Below are positions 1 to 8,302 of a DNA stretch of 64,000 nucleotides, piece after piece. Within the stretch, counting starts at the first letter, position 1. The number at the start of each line of letters is the position of its first letter. Origin of the DNA: Pseudomonas sp. FP453. GTDB taxonomy: Bacteria; Pseudomonadota; Gammaproteobacteria; Pseudomonadales; Pseudomonadaceae. The DNA is taken from the NCBI RefSeq assembly GCF_030687495.1, contig NZ_CP117435.1, positions 248,001-312,000 on the forward strand, written 5' to 3'. A program made the position numbers and the translations under genes. The notes beneath the pieces were generated by a model. That model saw nothing but the letters and a program-made list of their open reading frames with translations. It searched no databases and was not told the origin of the DNA.

Positions 1-1093
1 CGTTGCGCCAGTGGCGGTCGAGGCCGTGCTCGGCCAGGGTCGCCTGGCTGCCGGCCAGTTCGAACAGGGTGCTGCCGGCGGCCAGGGAAATCTCGGTGCT
101 CAGGGCGCGCACTTCGGCCACCGCTATCGAGGCGGCGGCGACGGTGTCGGCGTTGCTGTCGGTCTGGGCGCGGTCGAGGAATTCGCCTGCGCGTTCCAGC
201 AAGGCTTCGCTGGCGTGCAGGCGGATGCTCAGGTGGCCGAAGCTTTTCAGGGTCAGTGGGTCTTCGCTGGCCTTGTCGTTGCCGGAATCGATCCACGGGC
301 GGGTCTTGGTGCGCACAAAGTGCAGCGCATCTTCAAAGGCGGCGCGGGCGATGCCGGTGTCGATGGCGGCGTGCAGGATCTGCGCCAGCGGGCCGACGGT
401 GGTCGGGCGTTCGAAGGCGCTCTGGAACGGGATCACGTCGGCGGCGGCGACCCACACGTTGTCGAACACCACCGAACCGCTGCCGGTGGTGCGCTGGCCG
501 AAGCCGCTCCAGTCGTCGATCACCGTCAGGCCGGCGCTGTCACGCGGCACGAAGGCCAGTTGCTGCACGCCGTGTTCGTCCACCACCGAGGTGGGGATGC
601 GCTGGGCGTAGATCGCGCCGGTGGAATAGAACTTGCGGCCGCTGATGCGGAAACCATCGCCGTCACGGGTGATCGAGGTGACGCGGTCGTGGGCGGTCTT
701 GGTGCCCAGTTCGGCCAAGGCATTGCCGAAACGCTGGCCGGCCAATACCTCGGCGTACAGGCGTTGTTGCTGCGCTGGCGTGCCGTTCACCCGCAGCACT
801 TCGAGGGCGTAGAAATGGTTTTGCGGGATCTGGCCCAGGGACGCATCCGCCTGGGCGATCAGCGCGATGACCTTGGCCAGGGTGACGTTGGACACGCCCG
901 CGCCGCCGTATTCCTTCGGCACGCTGATGCCCCACAGGCCGGAGCGCGAGAACACGTCCAGTTCGGGCAAGGGCAGGCGGCGTTCGCGGTCGCGCTGGGC
1001 GCTGTCGCGGCGGAAGTCTTCGGCCAGGTCGCTGGCGACAACAAGGGCTTGTTCATCGCTGGTGATAACCGCGACGTTTGCAGAGAAAGTCAT
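1..1093 (-). CDS. SfnB-like sulfur-acquisition flavin monooxygenase, 3' end outside window
   Basis: This is an acyl-CoA-dehydrogenase-fold flavoprotein of the SfnB/DszC type. In pseudomonads these are tied to release of sulfur from organosulfur compounds under sulfate limitation; the substrate of this copy cannot be read from sequence. The ATG at 1093 follows a GGAGC ribosome-binding site by a few bases. The frame then stays open to base 1, so about 364 codons are present and only the C-terminal end is missing. Family landmarks are IPQNHF (about residue 89), GRKFYSTGA (about 150), DDWSGFGQRTT and RTKTRPWID. It lies 39 bp downstream of a close paralogue (1133-2374) with the same motifs in the same order, which points to tandem duplication and cotranscription. 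A generic acyl-CoA dehydrogenase is the alternative reading, but the neighbours are sulfur genes. Confidence 0.85.
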   Translation of the reverse strand, partial: MTFSANVAVITSDEQALVVASDLAEDFRRDSAQRDRERRLPLPELDVFSRSGLWGISVPKEYGGAGVSNVTLAKVIALIAQADASLGQIPQNHFYALEVLRVNGTPAQQQRLYAEVLAGQRFGNALAELGTKTAHDRVTSITRDGDGFRISGRKFYSTGAIYAQRIPTSVVDEHGVQQLAFVPRDSAGLTVIDDWSGFGQRTTGSGSVVFDNVWVAAADVIPFQSAFERPTTVGPLAQILHAAIDTGIARAAFEDALHFVRTKTRPWIDSGNDKASEDPLTLKSFGHLSIRLHASEALLERAGEFLDRAQTDSNADTVAAASIAVAEVRALSTEISLAAGSTLFELAGSQATLAEHGLDRHWRN

Positions 1094-1132
1094 ATGTGCT
1101 CCAGAAGCTTGTAGAGGAAGTGTTCTGGTCGG

Positions 1133-2374
1133 TTAAATCCAGGAGTGACGAGCCGGCAACGTGCCGTTCAATCGGTAGGCGCCGATGGCGTGATACTTCC
1201 AGCGCACCGGGTCGTGCAGGGTGTGCACGCGGGCGTTGCGCCAGTGGCGGTCGAGGTTGAATTCGGCGAGGGTGGCGCGGCTGCCGGCCAGTTCGAAGAG
1301 CTTTTCGCTGACCAGCAGCGACACTTCGGTGGTCAGCACTTTCGCCTCGGCCACGGCAATCGAGGCACGGGCGGCGGACTGCGCGGTGATCGGCGCGGCG
1401 CTGACCTGGTCCAGCACGTGGCCGGCCTTGCGCAGCAGGGCTTCGGCGGCGTGCAGTTCGATCTTCAGCTTGCCGATGTCGGCGATCACATACAGGTCAT
1501 CGCTGGCGCGTTCGACCTTGGCGTCGATCCATGGGCGCGAACGTTCACGCACGAAGGTGATGGTGTCGTCGAGTGCACCACGGGCGATGCCGGCGTCGAT
1601 GGCGGCCTGGATCAGTTGCGAGACGGCGCCCTGGATGTTCGGGGTTTCACCGATGCGCCAGTTTTCCACCACCAGCTCGGCGTCCACGGGTACTTGATCC
1701 AGCAATACGGTGCCGCTGGCGGTGGTGCGTTGGCCGAAGCCCGACCAGTCGTCAACGATGCGCAGCCCTTCGGTGCCACGGCGTACAAACGCCATGACCT
1801 GCTTGCCGTCGTCGTTGAGCGCCTTGACCGCCACCCAGTGGGCGAACAGCGCGCCGGTGGAGTAGAACTTCTGACCGCTGATCACATAGCCGTCGCCCTG
1901 GGCGGTGAGGCGCGCCTTGAGTTCCAGGGTGTTCCTGGTGCCGCGTTCCGGGCCGCCATTGCCGATGCGCCAGCCGTCGAGGACGCTCTGGAACAGCTGC
2001 TTTTTCTGGCGTTCGGTGGCCGCGCCCTGCAGCAGGTGCAGGATGCCGAAATGGTTCTGCGGGATCTGGCCGAGGGCCGGGTCGGCCGCGCTGATGATCG
2101 CGAATACGTCGGCCAGGGTCACGAATGACACCTGCGGGCCGCCGTATTCACGGGGAATGGAAATACTGCCCAGGCCACTGCGGGTGAACTGTTCCAGCTG
2201 CGCCCAGGGCAGCTTGCGTTGCCGGTCGCGCTGGGCGGCGTGCAGGCGTGCCGCCTGGGCCAGCGCATGGGCTGCGTCCAGCGCCTCTGCGTCGTTGCGC
2301 AGCACGGTGGCCGGCAACAGCAGGGGAGCGACGTCCAGAACGCTCTGGGGGGGTGTTTGAGCCAAGTTAGACAT
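1133..2374 (-). CDS. SfnB-like sulfur-acquisition flavin monooxygenase, second copy
   Basis: This 413-residue acyl-CoA-dehydrogenase-fold enzyme is probably an FMNH2-dependent monooxygenase acting on an organosulfur compound. The start at 2374 (protein begins MSNLAQ) is chosen because AAGGAGCGG lies just upstream; the frame extends further, to 2449, without another good ribosome-binding site. Motifs shared with the next gene are SIPREYGG (about 70), IPQNHFGILH (about 100), GQKFYSTGALFA, DDWSGFGQRTT and RERSRPWID. The C-terminal helix bundle ends in a conserved DPVRWKYHAIG segment. The 187-bp upstream region is AT-rich and is the probable promoter of the two-gene unit. Function is inferred from family and neighbourhood (cystine uptake, serine acetyltransferase, taurine genes). 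Confidence 0.85.
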   Translation of the reverse strand: MSNLAQTPPQSVLDVAPLLLPATVLRNDAEALDAAHALAQAARLHAAQRDRQRKLPWAQLEQFTRSGLGSISIPREYGGPQVSFVTLADVFAIISAADPALGQIPQNHFGILHLLQGAATERQKKQLFQSVLDGWRIGNGGPERGTRNTLELKARLTAQGDGYVISGQKFYSTGALFAHWVAVKALNDDGKQVMAFVRRGTEGLRIVDDWSGFGQRTTASGTVLLDQVPVDAELVVENWRIGETPNIQGAVSQLIQAAIDAGIARGALDDTITFVRERSRPWIDAKVERASDDLYVIADIGKLKIELHAAEALLRKAGHVLDQVSAAPITAQSAARASIAVAEAKVLTTEVSLLVSEKLFELAGSRATLAEFNLDRHWRNARVHTLHDPVRWKYHAIGAYRLNGTLPARHSWI

Positions 2375-2561
2375 CAGCGCCGCTCCTTGGCTGCACGCAA
2401 TGCCCTGGCGTTGTGCACCGGGGTAATTCTGACCATACCGACCTCGCATTCAATGAAATGAAAACAGAAAAATCAAAGATGTCCGGTGGTCCGGTGCATA
2501 TACCCTAAGCGTGTTAAATATTTAAATAAACGTGATTTTTGGAATAAGCATAGAAGGCCCG

Positions 2562-3326
2562 TCACCCAGGTTCGCAGGGCGAGCCGAGGGGGCGCGGCTG
2601 ATAGATCAGCCCCGACCCGGCCGGGCGGGTCGGCGTCCCGGCGGCGATGCGCAGCATGCGTGCCGGCGCCCAGCGTGAATTGTTGCCGACGCGATCGAGA
2701 ATGCAGTACGTGACGTCCAGGCGGCTGTCGTCGCCGGCTTCGACGATCACCGCGGAAGGCACCCACACCTGCACGGGCAGGCCGATATCCCTGGCCCGGA
2801 TCTTCGGCAGGTCCAGGCGCACATCGCCCCAGCGCAGGGTGATGGCGTCGCCGCTGGTCATGTTCAGGTAGGGCTCGATGGTCAGGGGAACACCGCGCCG
2901 CACCTGGCTGGCGTTGACGCCGTAGCGGCGAATGGTCTCGGGCAGGCTGGCGGGGGCGAGGTTGAGGTTTTCGTCGCAGTACAGGGGCGAGGGCTGGCCG
3001 CCCGGGTAGTTGGTCTTCACTCGCACCCGGGTCACGGCCGAGCGTGCGGCAGCGTGGCCGACCTGCATGACCTGGTAATGAAGCTGGGCCGGGCCGTCCT
3101 GCACAAAGCTTTCTGGCACACGCAGGTGCGTGGGAGTGCCGACCTTGCAGGCGGTTACCCGGCGTGAGGCGGCAAAGCAGTTGTTCCAGAACAGCTCGAT
3201 CAGGTCGCCCTCATCCATGTGGGGATAGGGTGCGATATCGACCTGCAAATGTGCGGCAGCCAGGGCGTTGATGCCGTTTCGCAGGGCCTGTGGCAGGGTC
3301 GGCGCGGTGAGCAGGGTGTGCGTCAT
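2562..3326 (-). CDS. Uncharacterised beta-rich protein with two Ig-like modules
   Basis: I do not recognise a function. The 254-residue protein has no signal peptide or membrane segment and seems to consist of two similar beta-sandwich modules. Each shows the pattern 'aromatic-Pro-Tyr or Pro-Tyr-Leu, Met, (S)GD or EGD, I, leu/phe-W' (residues about 32-46, PYPHMDEGDLIELFW; and about 152-166, PYLNMTSGDAITLRW), followed by an alternating hydrophobic stretch and a 'Y..LDRVGNNS' end. Similar modules occur in large repetitive Pseudomonas proteins of unknown role; that link is from memory and would need a profile search. It is on the same strand as the SfnB-like pair but separated from it by a 187-bp AT-rich gap, so it is probably its own unit. 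The C-terminal tail is proline-rich and irregular. Confidence 0.65.
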   Translation of the reverse strand: MTHTLLTAPTLPQALRNGINALAAAHLQVDIAPYPHMDEGDLIELFWNNCFAASRRVTACKVGTPTHLRVPESFVQDGPAQLHYQVMQVGHAAARSAVTRVRVKTNYPGGQPSPLYCDENLNLAPASLPETIRRYGVNASQVRRGVPLTIEPYLNMTSGDAITLRWGDVRLDLPKIRARDIGLPVQVWVPSAVIVEAGDDSRLDVTYCILDRVGNNSRWAPARMLRIAAGTPTRPAGSGLIYQPRPLGSPCEPG

Positions 3327-3603
3327 AAGTAATCTCCTTGATGCAGCCAGCAGCCATCGTTCCGGTCCTTTGCGCGGGTGCGCGCAGGGGGCTGAAAAGA
3401 ACGATTCAGTGAATAGCCGGGATAGGATCCAATCCTCTGGGCGCTAGATAAGAGGGTTGGCCAAGAGGCGTCAATGGCGGCAAAGGGCTAAACGGCGGGT
3501 GGGGGGAGATTCAGAAGGGTCTGACTGGCGCGGGGATTTTAAGACGGTTAAAGCGAGGCCTTTTACAGGCTGGAATGAGTATTCCCTGTAGGAGCGAGCT
3601 TTA

Positions 3604-3690
3604 TGTGGGAGCTGGCTTGCCTGCGATGCAGGCACCTCGGTGTTACAGGTGGACCGAGGTGATGCCATCGCAGGCAAGCCAGCTCCCACA
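3604..3690. repeat. Bipartite REP element in the 3327-3718 intergenic gap
   Basis: Two inverted copies of the GTGGGAGCTGGCTTGCCTGC-type unit face each other around a short centre (GATGCAGGCACCTCGG...), forming an 87-bp imperfect cruciform. It lies in the 392-bp gap between the 254-residue protein gene and the tcyN stop. Apart from the upstream region of the former gene, I see nothing else in that gap. Confidence 0.9.
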
Positions 3691-3718
3691 AAAGCCGGTT
3701 CACACAAGTCCATGGCAC

Positions 3719-4465
3719 TCAGTGCGCGAGGAATTTGCTCAGGAACTGCTTTGTGCGTTCTTCCCTGGGGTTGGCAAACAACGCCTTGGCTTCACCTTGC
3801 TCGACGATCACCCCTTTGTCGAAGAAGATCACCCGGTTGGCCACATCCCGCGCAAAGCTCATCTCGTGGGTGACGATGACCATGGTGCGGTTTTCTTCGG
3901 CCAGGCTGCGGATGGTCGCCAGCACTTCGCCGACCAGTTCCGGGTCGAGGGCCGAGGTGGGTTCGTCGAACAGGATCACTTCCGGCTCCATGGCCAGCGC
4001 CCGGGCAATCGCCACGCGCTGTTGCTGGCCGCCCGAGAGGCGGCGCGGGTACGCGTCTTCCTTGCCCGCCAAGCCGACCCGTTCCAGCAGCTTGCGCCCG
4101 AGGACAACCGCCGCGTCGCGAGGCATCTTCTTGACCACGATCGGCCCTTCGATGACGTTTTCCAGCGCGGTGCGGTGAGGGAACAGGTTGAAGTTCTGGA
4201 ACACAAAACCCACGTGCTGGCGCAAGCGCCGCACCAAACCCTGTTGCTGGTTGATGGACTTGCTGCTGTCGATCTCGATGTCACCCACCTTGATCCGCCC
4301 GCTGGTGGGTTGTTCGAGGAAATTCAGGCAGCGCAGAAAGGTGGTCTTGCCGGAGCCACTGGGGCCGATGATGGCGATGACTTCGCCTTCCTTGACCTCC
4401 AGGTCGATGCCGTTGAGCACCACCTGGCCCTTGAATTGTTTGGTCAGTTGTTCAACCACGATCAT
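3719..4465 (-). CDS. tcyN: L-cystine ABC transporter ATP-binding protein
   Basis: This is the 248-residue ATPase subunit of a polar amino acid importer, driving uptake of L-cystine from the periplasm. It has the Walker A GPSGSGKT (about 34-41), Q-loop FQNFNLFPH (about 90), the ABC signature [15 protein letters not shown] (about 143-157), Walker [14 protein letters not shown], and the switch histidine in VTHEMSFA. Length and motif spacing are normal for the HisP/GlnQ/YecC group. It is the last gene of tcyJ-tcyL-tcyN, with 3 bp between it and tcyL. Adjacent dcyD and divergent epsC make cystine, rather than another polar amino acid, the likely substrate, as in the enterobacterial fliY-dcyD-yecS-yecC cluster. 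Confidence 0.93.
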   Translation of the reverse strand: MIVVEQLTKQFKGQVVLNGIDLEVKEGEVIAIIGPSGSGKTTFLRCLNFLEQPTSGRIKVGDIEIDSSKSINQQQGLVRRLRQHVGFVFQNFNLFPHRTALENVIEGPIVVKKMPRDAAVVLGRKLLERVGLAGKEDAYPRRLSGGQQQRVAIARALAMEPEVILFDEPTSALDPELVGEVLATIRSLAEENRTMVIVTHEMSFARDVANRVIFFDKGVIVEQGEAKALFANPREERTKQFLSKFLAH

Positions 4466-4468
4466 CGA

Positions 4469-5134
4469 TCAAGACTCCAGGTCATGCCGGTTGACCCGGT
4501 CTTCCAGACGATTTTGCAAATGCGCCAGGATGCTCGCCAGGATCCAGTAGATCAGGGCGGCGGACAGGTACATGGTGAAGATTTCAAAGGTGCGTGCCGA
4601 GACCAGTTGCGCCTGGCGGAACAGCTCGGGCACCTGGATGGTGGCGGCCAGCGCCGTGTCCTTGACCAGCGAAATAAAGCTGTTGCCCAGTGGCGGCAAT
4701 GCGGTGCGCATGGCCTGCGGCAGGATGGCCCGGCGCAGGGTCTGCGCGCGGGTCATGCCGATACTCGCCGCGGCTTCCCACTGGCCGCGCTCGATGGAGC
4801 TGATGGCGGCGCGCAGGATTTCACAGGCGTAGGCGGCCATGTTCAGCGAAAAGCCGATCATGGCCGCCGGGATCGGATCCAGCTCGATGCCCACTTGCGG
4901 CAAGCCGTAGTAGATCAGGAACAGCTGCACCAGCAAGGGCGTGCCGCGAAAGAACGACACGTAGACTCGGGCAGTCCAGCTCAGCAGTTTGAAGCGCGAC
5001 AAGCGCATCAAGGCCAGGCCGAAACCCAGCAGCAAACCGAAGAACATCCCGCCGAGGCTGAGGATTACCGTGTAATACGCGCCCTTGAGCAGGAAGGGCG
5101 CGGAGTCCAGCGCGAGTTGGAAACCTGCTTCCAT
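4469..5134 (-). CDS. tcyL: L-cystine ABC transporter permease
   Basis: This 221-residue inner-membrane permease of the HisM/GlnP type forms the pore of the cystine importer. Hydrophobic helices are visible at about 18-40, 60-85, 95-115 and 185-205. The family coupling loop EAAASIGMTRAQTLRRAILPQA lies at about 138-159, and the FFRGTPLLVQLFLIYYGLP segment is typical of amino acid permeases. Its ATG overlaps the tcyJ stop by one base (TAATG), indicating translational coupling. It is followed 3 bp later by tcyN. The nearest relative by motif is YecS/TcyL; substrate assignment depends on the neighbours. Confidence 0.93.
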   Translation of the reverse strand: MEAGFQLALDSAPFLLKGAYYTVILSLGGMFFGLLLGFGLALMRLSRFKLLSWTARVYVSFFRGTPLLVQLFLIYYGLPQVGIELDPIPAAMIGFSLNMAAYACEILRAAISSIERGQWEAAASIGMTRAQTLRRAILPQAMRTALPPLGNSFISLVKDTALAATIQVPELFRQAQLVSARTFEIFTMYLSAALIYWILASILAHLQNRLEDRVNRHDLES

Positions 5135-5928
5135 TATTGAGTGACGTCAGCGGCGAAGTACTTCTCGGACAGCTTCTTCAAGGTGCCGTCGGCGCGCAGC
5201 TTGTCGAGGGCCTTGTTCACCGCGTCGAGCAGTTCAGGCTCGCCTTTGCGCAGGGCAACCCCGGCTTCCTGGCGCGAGAACGCAGCGCCGGCAGCGGCGG
5301 TGTCGGTGGCTTTCTTCGCGTATTCGAGGGCGGCCAGGCGGTCGATCAGGATCGCGTCGGTACGGCCGATGCGCAGGTCCTGGAACTTGGTCGGGTCATC
5401 GTTATAGGTCTTGATAATGGCTTTAGGCTGGTTGTCCTTGAGCCATTGCTCGTAGTTGGTGCCCAGGCCCACACCGACTTTCTTGCCGGCCAGGTCGTCG
5501 GCGGTCTTGATGGTGTCGACGTTTTTCGCCAGGGTCAGCGCTTGAATGCCGGAGACGGTGTACGGCTTGGAGAAGTCGTACTTCTTCTTGCGCTCTTCGG
5601 AGATGGTCACTTGGTTGACCACTGCGTCCAGGCGCTTGGATTCCAGGGCGGCGAGGATGCCGTCCCACGGCGTGGCTTGCAGCTTGACCTTGACGCCCAG
5701 CTCCTTGGCCAGGGCTTCGGACAGTTCCACTTCGAAGCCGCTGAGTTTGCCGCTTTCATCGACAAAGCTGAACGGTGGGTAGGTGCCTTCCAGGCCGATC
5801 TTGATTTCGCCGGCTTTTTTGATGTTGTCCAGCTGGTCGCCGGCAACGGCTTGGCCGATCAGGCCAGCGCCGAGTGCCAGGCCCAAAGTGCCTACCAGCA
5901 GCGTGCGACGGAATACGGAAATAGTCAT
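5134..5928 (-). CDS. tcyJ: L-cystine-binding periplasmic protein
   Basis: This is the 264-residue solute receptor of the cystine importer (FliY/TcyJ type). The start at 5928 (MTISVFRR) is preferred over the longer frame to 6078 because it begins a signal peptide: a basic n-region, a hydrophobic core LLVGTLGLALGAGLI, and a cleavage region near QAVAG (about residue 28). The mature part has the family-3 binding-protein signature GLEGTYPPFSFVDESGKLSG and FEVELSEALAKELG. The VNQVTISEERKKKYDFSKPY segment follows in the first lobe, and KVGVGLGTNYEQW marks the lobe crossover. It is first in tcyJLN. An inverted repeat at 6069-6089 in the upstream region may be a regulator site. Confidence 0.92.
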   Translation of the reverse strand: MTISVFRRTLLVGTLGLALGAGLIGQAVAGDQLDNIKKAGEIKIGLEGTYPPFSFVDESGKLSGFEVELSEALAKELGVKVKLQATPWDGILAALESKRLDAVVNQVTISEERKKKYDFSKPYTVSGIQALTLAKNVDTIKTADDLAGKKVGVGLGTNYEQWLKDNQPKAIIKTYNDDPTKFQDLRIGRTDAILIDRLAALEYAKKATDTAAAGAAFSRQEAGVALRKGEPELLDAVNKALDKLRADGTLKKLSEKYFAADVTQ

Positions 5929-6068
5929 GAAGAGCCCCTGTGTTTTTGTGATGAGCGAAGCAGGTGACGCAGTAGTCGTATCCTGCCTTAAAGCGCGTAG
6001 CGCGTCTTCGCCTACGGCGCGATGATAAAGCCGGTTTTTAAGACTTGAAAATAATATAAATCTAATTT

Positions 6069-6089
6069 CATATTCCATTAAAGAATATG
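6069..6089. promoter_or_regulatory. Inverted repeat upstream of tcyJ, possible operator
   Basis: CATATTC, seven bases, then GAATATG forms a perfect 7-bp-arm inverted repeat in an AT-rich stretch about 140-160 bp upstream of the tcyJ start. LysR-type regulators often bind T-N11-A dyads of this form, and a sulfur regulator such as CysB would fit the gene, but the assignment is a guess. Confidence 0.35.
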
Positions 6090-6101
6090 CGGCGATCCAA
6101 A

Positions 6102-6188
6102 GTGGGAGCTGGCTTGCCTGCGATAGCGGTCTATCAGTAACAGATGTGCAAGCTGACCCACCGCTATCGCGGGCAAGCCCGCTCCCAC
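6102..6188. repeat. Bipartite REP element between tcyJ and dcyD
   Basis: GTGGGAGCTGGCTTGCCTGC and its inverted partner (GGGCAAGCCCGCTCCCAC) flank a CGATAGCGG...CCGCTATCG inner pair. It sits just past the dcyD stop and upstream of tcyJ. Confidence 0.9.
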
Positions 6189-6207
6189 ATTTTTGATCTC
6201 TGTTCCT

Positions 6208-7203
6208 TCAGCTGAAGGCGGCGCCATAGGCAAACAACGCCGGCGCGCCACCGGTATGCAGGAAAATGATCGGCCCATCCTCAAACCGCTGGCGGCCGAT
6301 GCCATCCAGCAACCCGGCCATGGCCTTGCCAGTGTAGACCGGGTCCAGCAGCAGGCCTTCCTGGCTGGCCAGCAGCTTGATTGCCGCCAGGGTGCCGGCA
6401 TTCGGCTCGCCGTAACGCGGGCCGAAGTACTCATCCCAGAGGATCACCTTGAACGCCTCGGGAATCGCTACACCGAGCAACTCGGCGGTGCGTTCGGCCA
6501 AGCCTTCGACTTTCGGGCGCTGGGCTTCGTCGGTGCGCGAGACGGTGACGCCAATTACCGGCAAATCCGGCAGCACTTCGCTCAACGCCAGCGCCAGGCC
6601 GCTGTGGGTGCCGGCGCTGCCGGAGGCCAGGACCACGGCGGCGAACTCGATCCCGCTGTCTTCGATCTGCGCGGCCAGCTCCAGGCCGGCACGCACGTAA
6701 CCGAGGGCGCCGAGGGCGTTGGAACCGCCGATGGGCACCAGGTAGGGCTTCTTGCCGTTGCTGCGCAGGCGCTCGGCGAGGGCGTGGAGTTGCTCGTCGG
6801 CGTTGTCGAGGTTCTCGACCAACTCGACCTTGGCGTCGAACAAGTCCAGCAACAGGCGGTTGCCGTTGCCCAGGTAGTTGGGGTCTTCGGTGCCGGTGGG
6901 GTTTTCCAGCAGGGCGACGCAGCCCAGGCCGAGCTTGGCGGCCAGCGCGGCGGTCTGGCGCACGTGGTTGGACTGGATCGCGCCGGCCGTCACCAGGGTG
7001 TCGGCGCCCTGGGCGATGGCATCGGCGGCGAGGTATTCGAGTTTGCGCAGCTTGTTGCCGCCCATCGCCAGCGGCGTGGTGTCGTCGCGCTTGACGTAGA
7101 TGTCCCGGCCCAGCCAGGCCGATAGCCGTTCAAGTTTTTCCAGGGCGGTGGCGCCGCCCAGCAGTTCCAGGCGGTTAAAGCGGTCGAGCTGTTGTTTGAT
7201 CAT
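6208..7203 (-). CDS. dcyD: D-cysteine desulfhydrase
   Basis: This 331-residue PLP enzyme of the ACC-deaminase/D-cysteine desulfhydrase family degrades D-cysteine to pyruvate, sulfide and ammonia. The PLP lysine lies in the [11 protein letters not shown] segment (about residue 53), followed by the [16 protein letters not shown] helix. A glycine-rich phosphate loop is present ([10 protein letters not shown], about 193-202). The C-terminus has [14 protein letters not shown] and FLHTGG, both conserved in the family. The ATG at 7203 begins a normal-length protein. It lies upstream of the tcy genes on the same strand but is separated by a REP, and is divergent from epsC. The neighbourhood favours D-cysteine desulfhydrase over ACC deaminase. 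Confidence 0.9.
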   Translation of the reverse strand: MIKQQLDRFNRLELLGGATALEKLERLSAWLGRDIYVKRDDTTPLAMGGNKLRKLEYLAADAIAQGADTLVTAGAIQSNHVRQTAALAAKLGLGCVALLENPTGTEDPNYLGNGNRLLLDLFDAKVELVENLDNADEQLHALAERLRSNGKKPYLVPIGGSNALGALGYVRAGLELAAQIEDSGIEFAAVVLASGSAGTHSGLALALSEVLPDLPVIGVTVSRTDEAQRPKVEGLAERTAELLGVAIPEAFKVILWDEYFGPRYGEPNAGTLAAIKLLASQEGLLLDPVYTGKAMAGLLDGIGRQRFEDGPIIFLHTGGAPALFAYGAAFS

Positions 7204-7284
7204 GGCTGCGCACGGTGGCTAAGTGATGGGGCGACTATAGGCAGGCACTTTTCATCGGGCAACCGCCAATCTGCTTATGCCGGA

Positions 7285-7314
7285 TGGTTCTTAGCATCGC
7301 ACCATTGGTTCTTA
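7285..7314. promoter_or_regulatory. Direct repeats in the dcyD-epsC divergent region
   Basis: TGGTTCTTA occurs at 7285-7293 and again at 7306-7314, 21 bp apart start to start, which is two helical turns on the same DNA face. It lies 57-86 bp upstream of the epsC start and 82-111 bp upstream of dcyD. It could be an activator site for either promoter; no protein can be assigned. Confidence 0.3.
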
Positions 7315-7370
7315 AGGGCGACCCGTCGGCATACCGTAAAGTGATGGCCATTACGTCAGGAGTGAATACC

Positions 7371-8297
7371 GTGAGCGAGCGTTCCAGTCATTGGCAGTTG
7401 CAGACCATCGTCAGCCAGTTGCGCGGCGCCCGGGACCAGTGGCGAACGCGCAACGGCCGCCTGAGCGGCGAGCACGGCGGGCGCGAGTTGCCGTCGCGCG
7501 AAGCGGTGGCGCAGATCCTTGAGTCGCTGTGCGGCGCACTGTTTCCAATGCGCCTGGGGCCGGTGGATCTGCGCGAGGAAAGTGAAGACTTCTACGTCGG
7601 CCACACCCTCGACGTTGCGCTCAATGCCCTGCTGGCCCAGGCCCGCCTGGAACTGCGCTACGCCGCCCGCCAGAGCGGCCAGGATGACGGCAGCGTGGAT
7701 GCCCACGCCATCCGCCTGATCCAGGATTTTGCCCTGGCCCTGCCGTCCCTGCGCAGCCTGCTGGACACCGACGTGCTGGCCGCCTACCACTGTGACCCGG
7801 CCGCACGCAGCGTGGACGAAGTGCTGCTGTGCTACCCCGGCATCCTCGCGGTGATTCACCATCGCCTGGCGCATCACCTGTATCGCGCCGGGCTGCCGCT
7901 GTTGGCGCGCATCAGTGCGGAAATCGCCCACTCGGCCACCGGCATCGATATCCACCCCGGCGCGCAGATCGGCCCGAGTTTCTTTATCGACCACGGCACC
8001 GGCGTGGTGATCGGCGAAACCGCGATCATCGGCGAGCGCGTGCGCATCTACCAGGCCGTGACGCTGGGCGCCAAGCGCTTCCCGGCCGATGAAGACGGGC
8101 AGTTGCAAAAAGGCCACCCACGCCATCCGATTGTCGAGGATGACGTGGTGATCTACGCCGGGGCGACGATCCTCGGCCGCATCACCATCGGCCAGGGTTC
8201 GACCATCGGCGGCAATGTGTGGCTGACGCGCAGCGTGCCGGCCGGGGCGAATATCACCCAGGCCAACCTGCAGCATGATGACGGCGCGCAAAAGTGA
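7371..8297 (+). CDS. epsC: Serine O-acetyltransferase
   Basis: This enzyme makes O-acetyl-L-serine from serine and acetyl-CoA, the committed step of cysteine synthesis. The GTG at 7371 is chosen because AGGAG lies 8 bases upstream; the frame could open at 7284, but that extension lacks a ribosome-binding site. The 308-residue protein has an N-terminal helical domain and, from about residue 195, a left-handed beta-helix of hexapeptide repeats (HPGAQIGPSFFIDHGTGVVIGE, IGERVRIYQAVTLGA). The catalytic His-Asp pair is in DHGTGVVIGE. The long N-terminal domain and ALPSLRSLLDTDVLAAY match the EpsC type rather than short CysE. It stops 5 bp from the convergent toxin-like gene. Confidence 0.93.
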   Translation: MSERSSHWQLQTIVSQLRGARDQWRTRNGRLSGEHGGRELPSREAVAQILESLCGALFPMRLGPVDLREESEDFYVGHTLDVALNALLAQARLELRYAARQSGQDDGSVDAHAIRLIQDFALALPSLRSLLDTDVLAAYHCDPAARSVDEVLLCYPGILAVIHHRLAHHLYRAGLPLLARISAEIAHSATGIDIHPGAQIGPSFFIDHGTGVVIGETAIIGERVRIYQAVTLGAKRFPADEDGQLQKGHPRHPIVEDDVVIYAGATILGRITIGQGSTIGGNVWLTRSVPAGANITQANLQHDDGAQK

Positions 8298-8302
8298 GGG
8301 GG

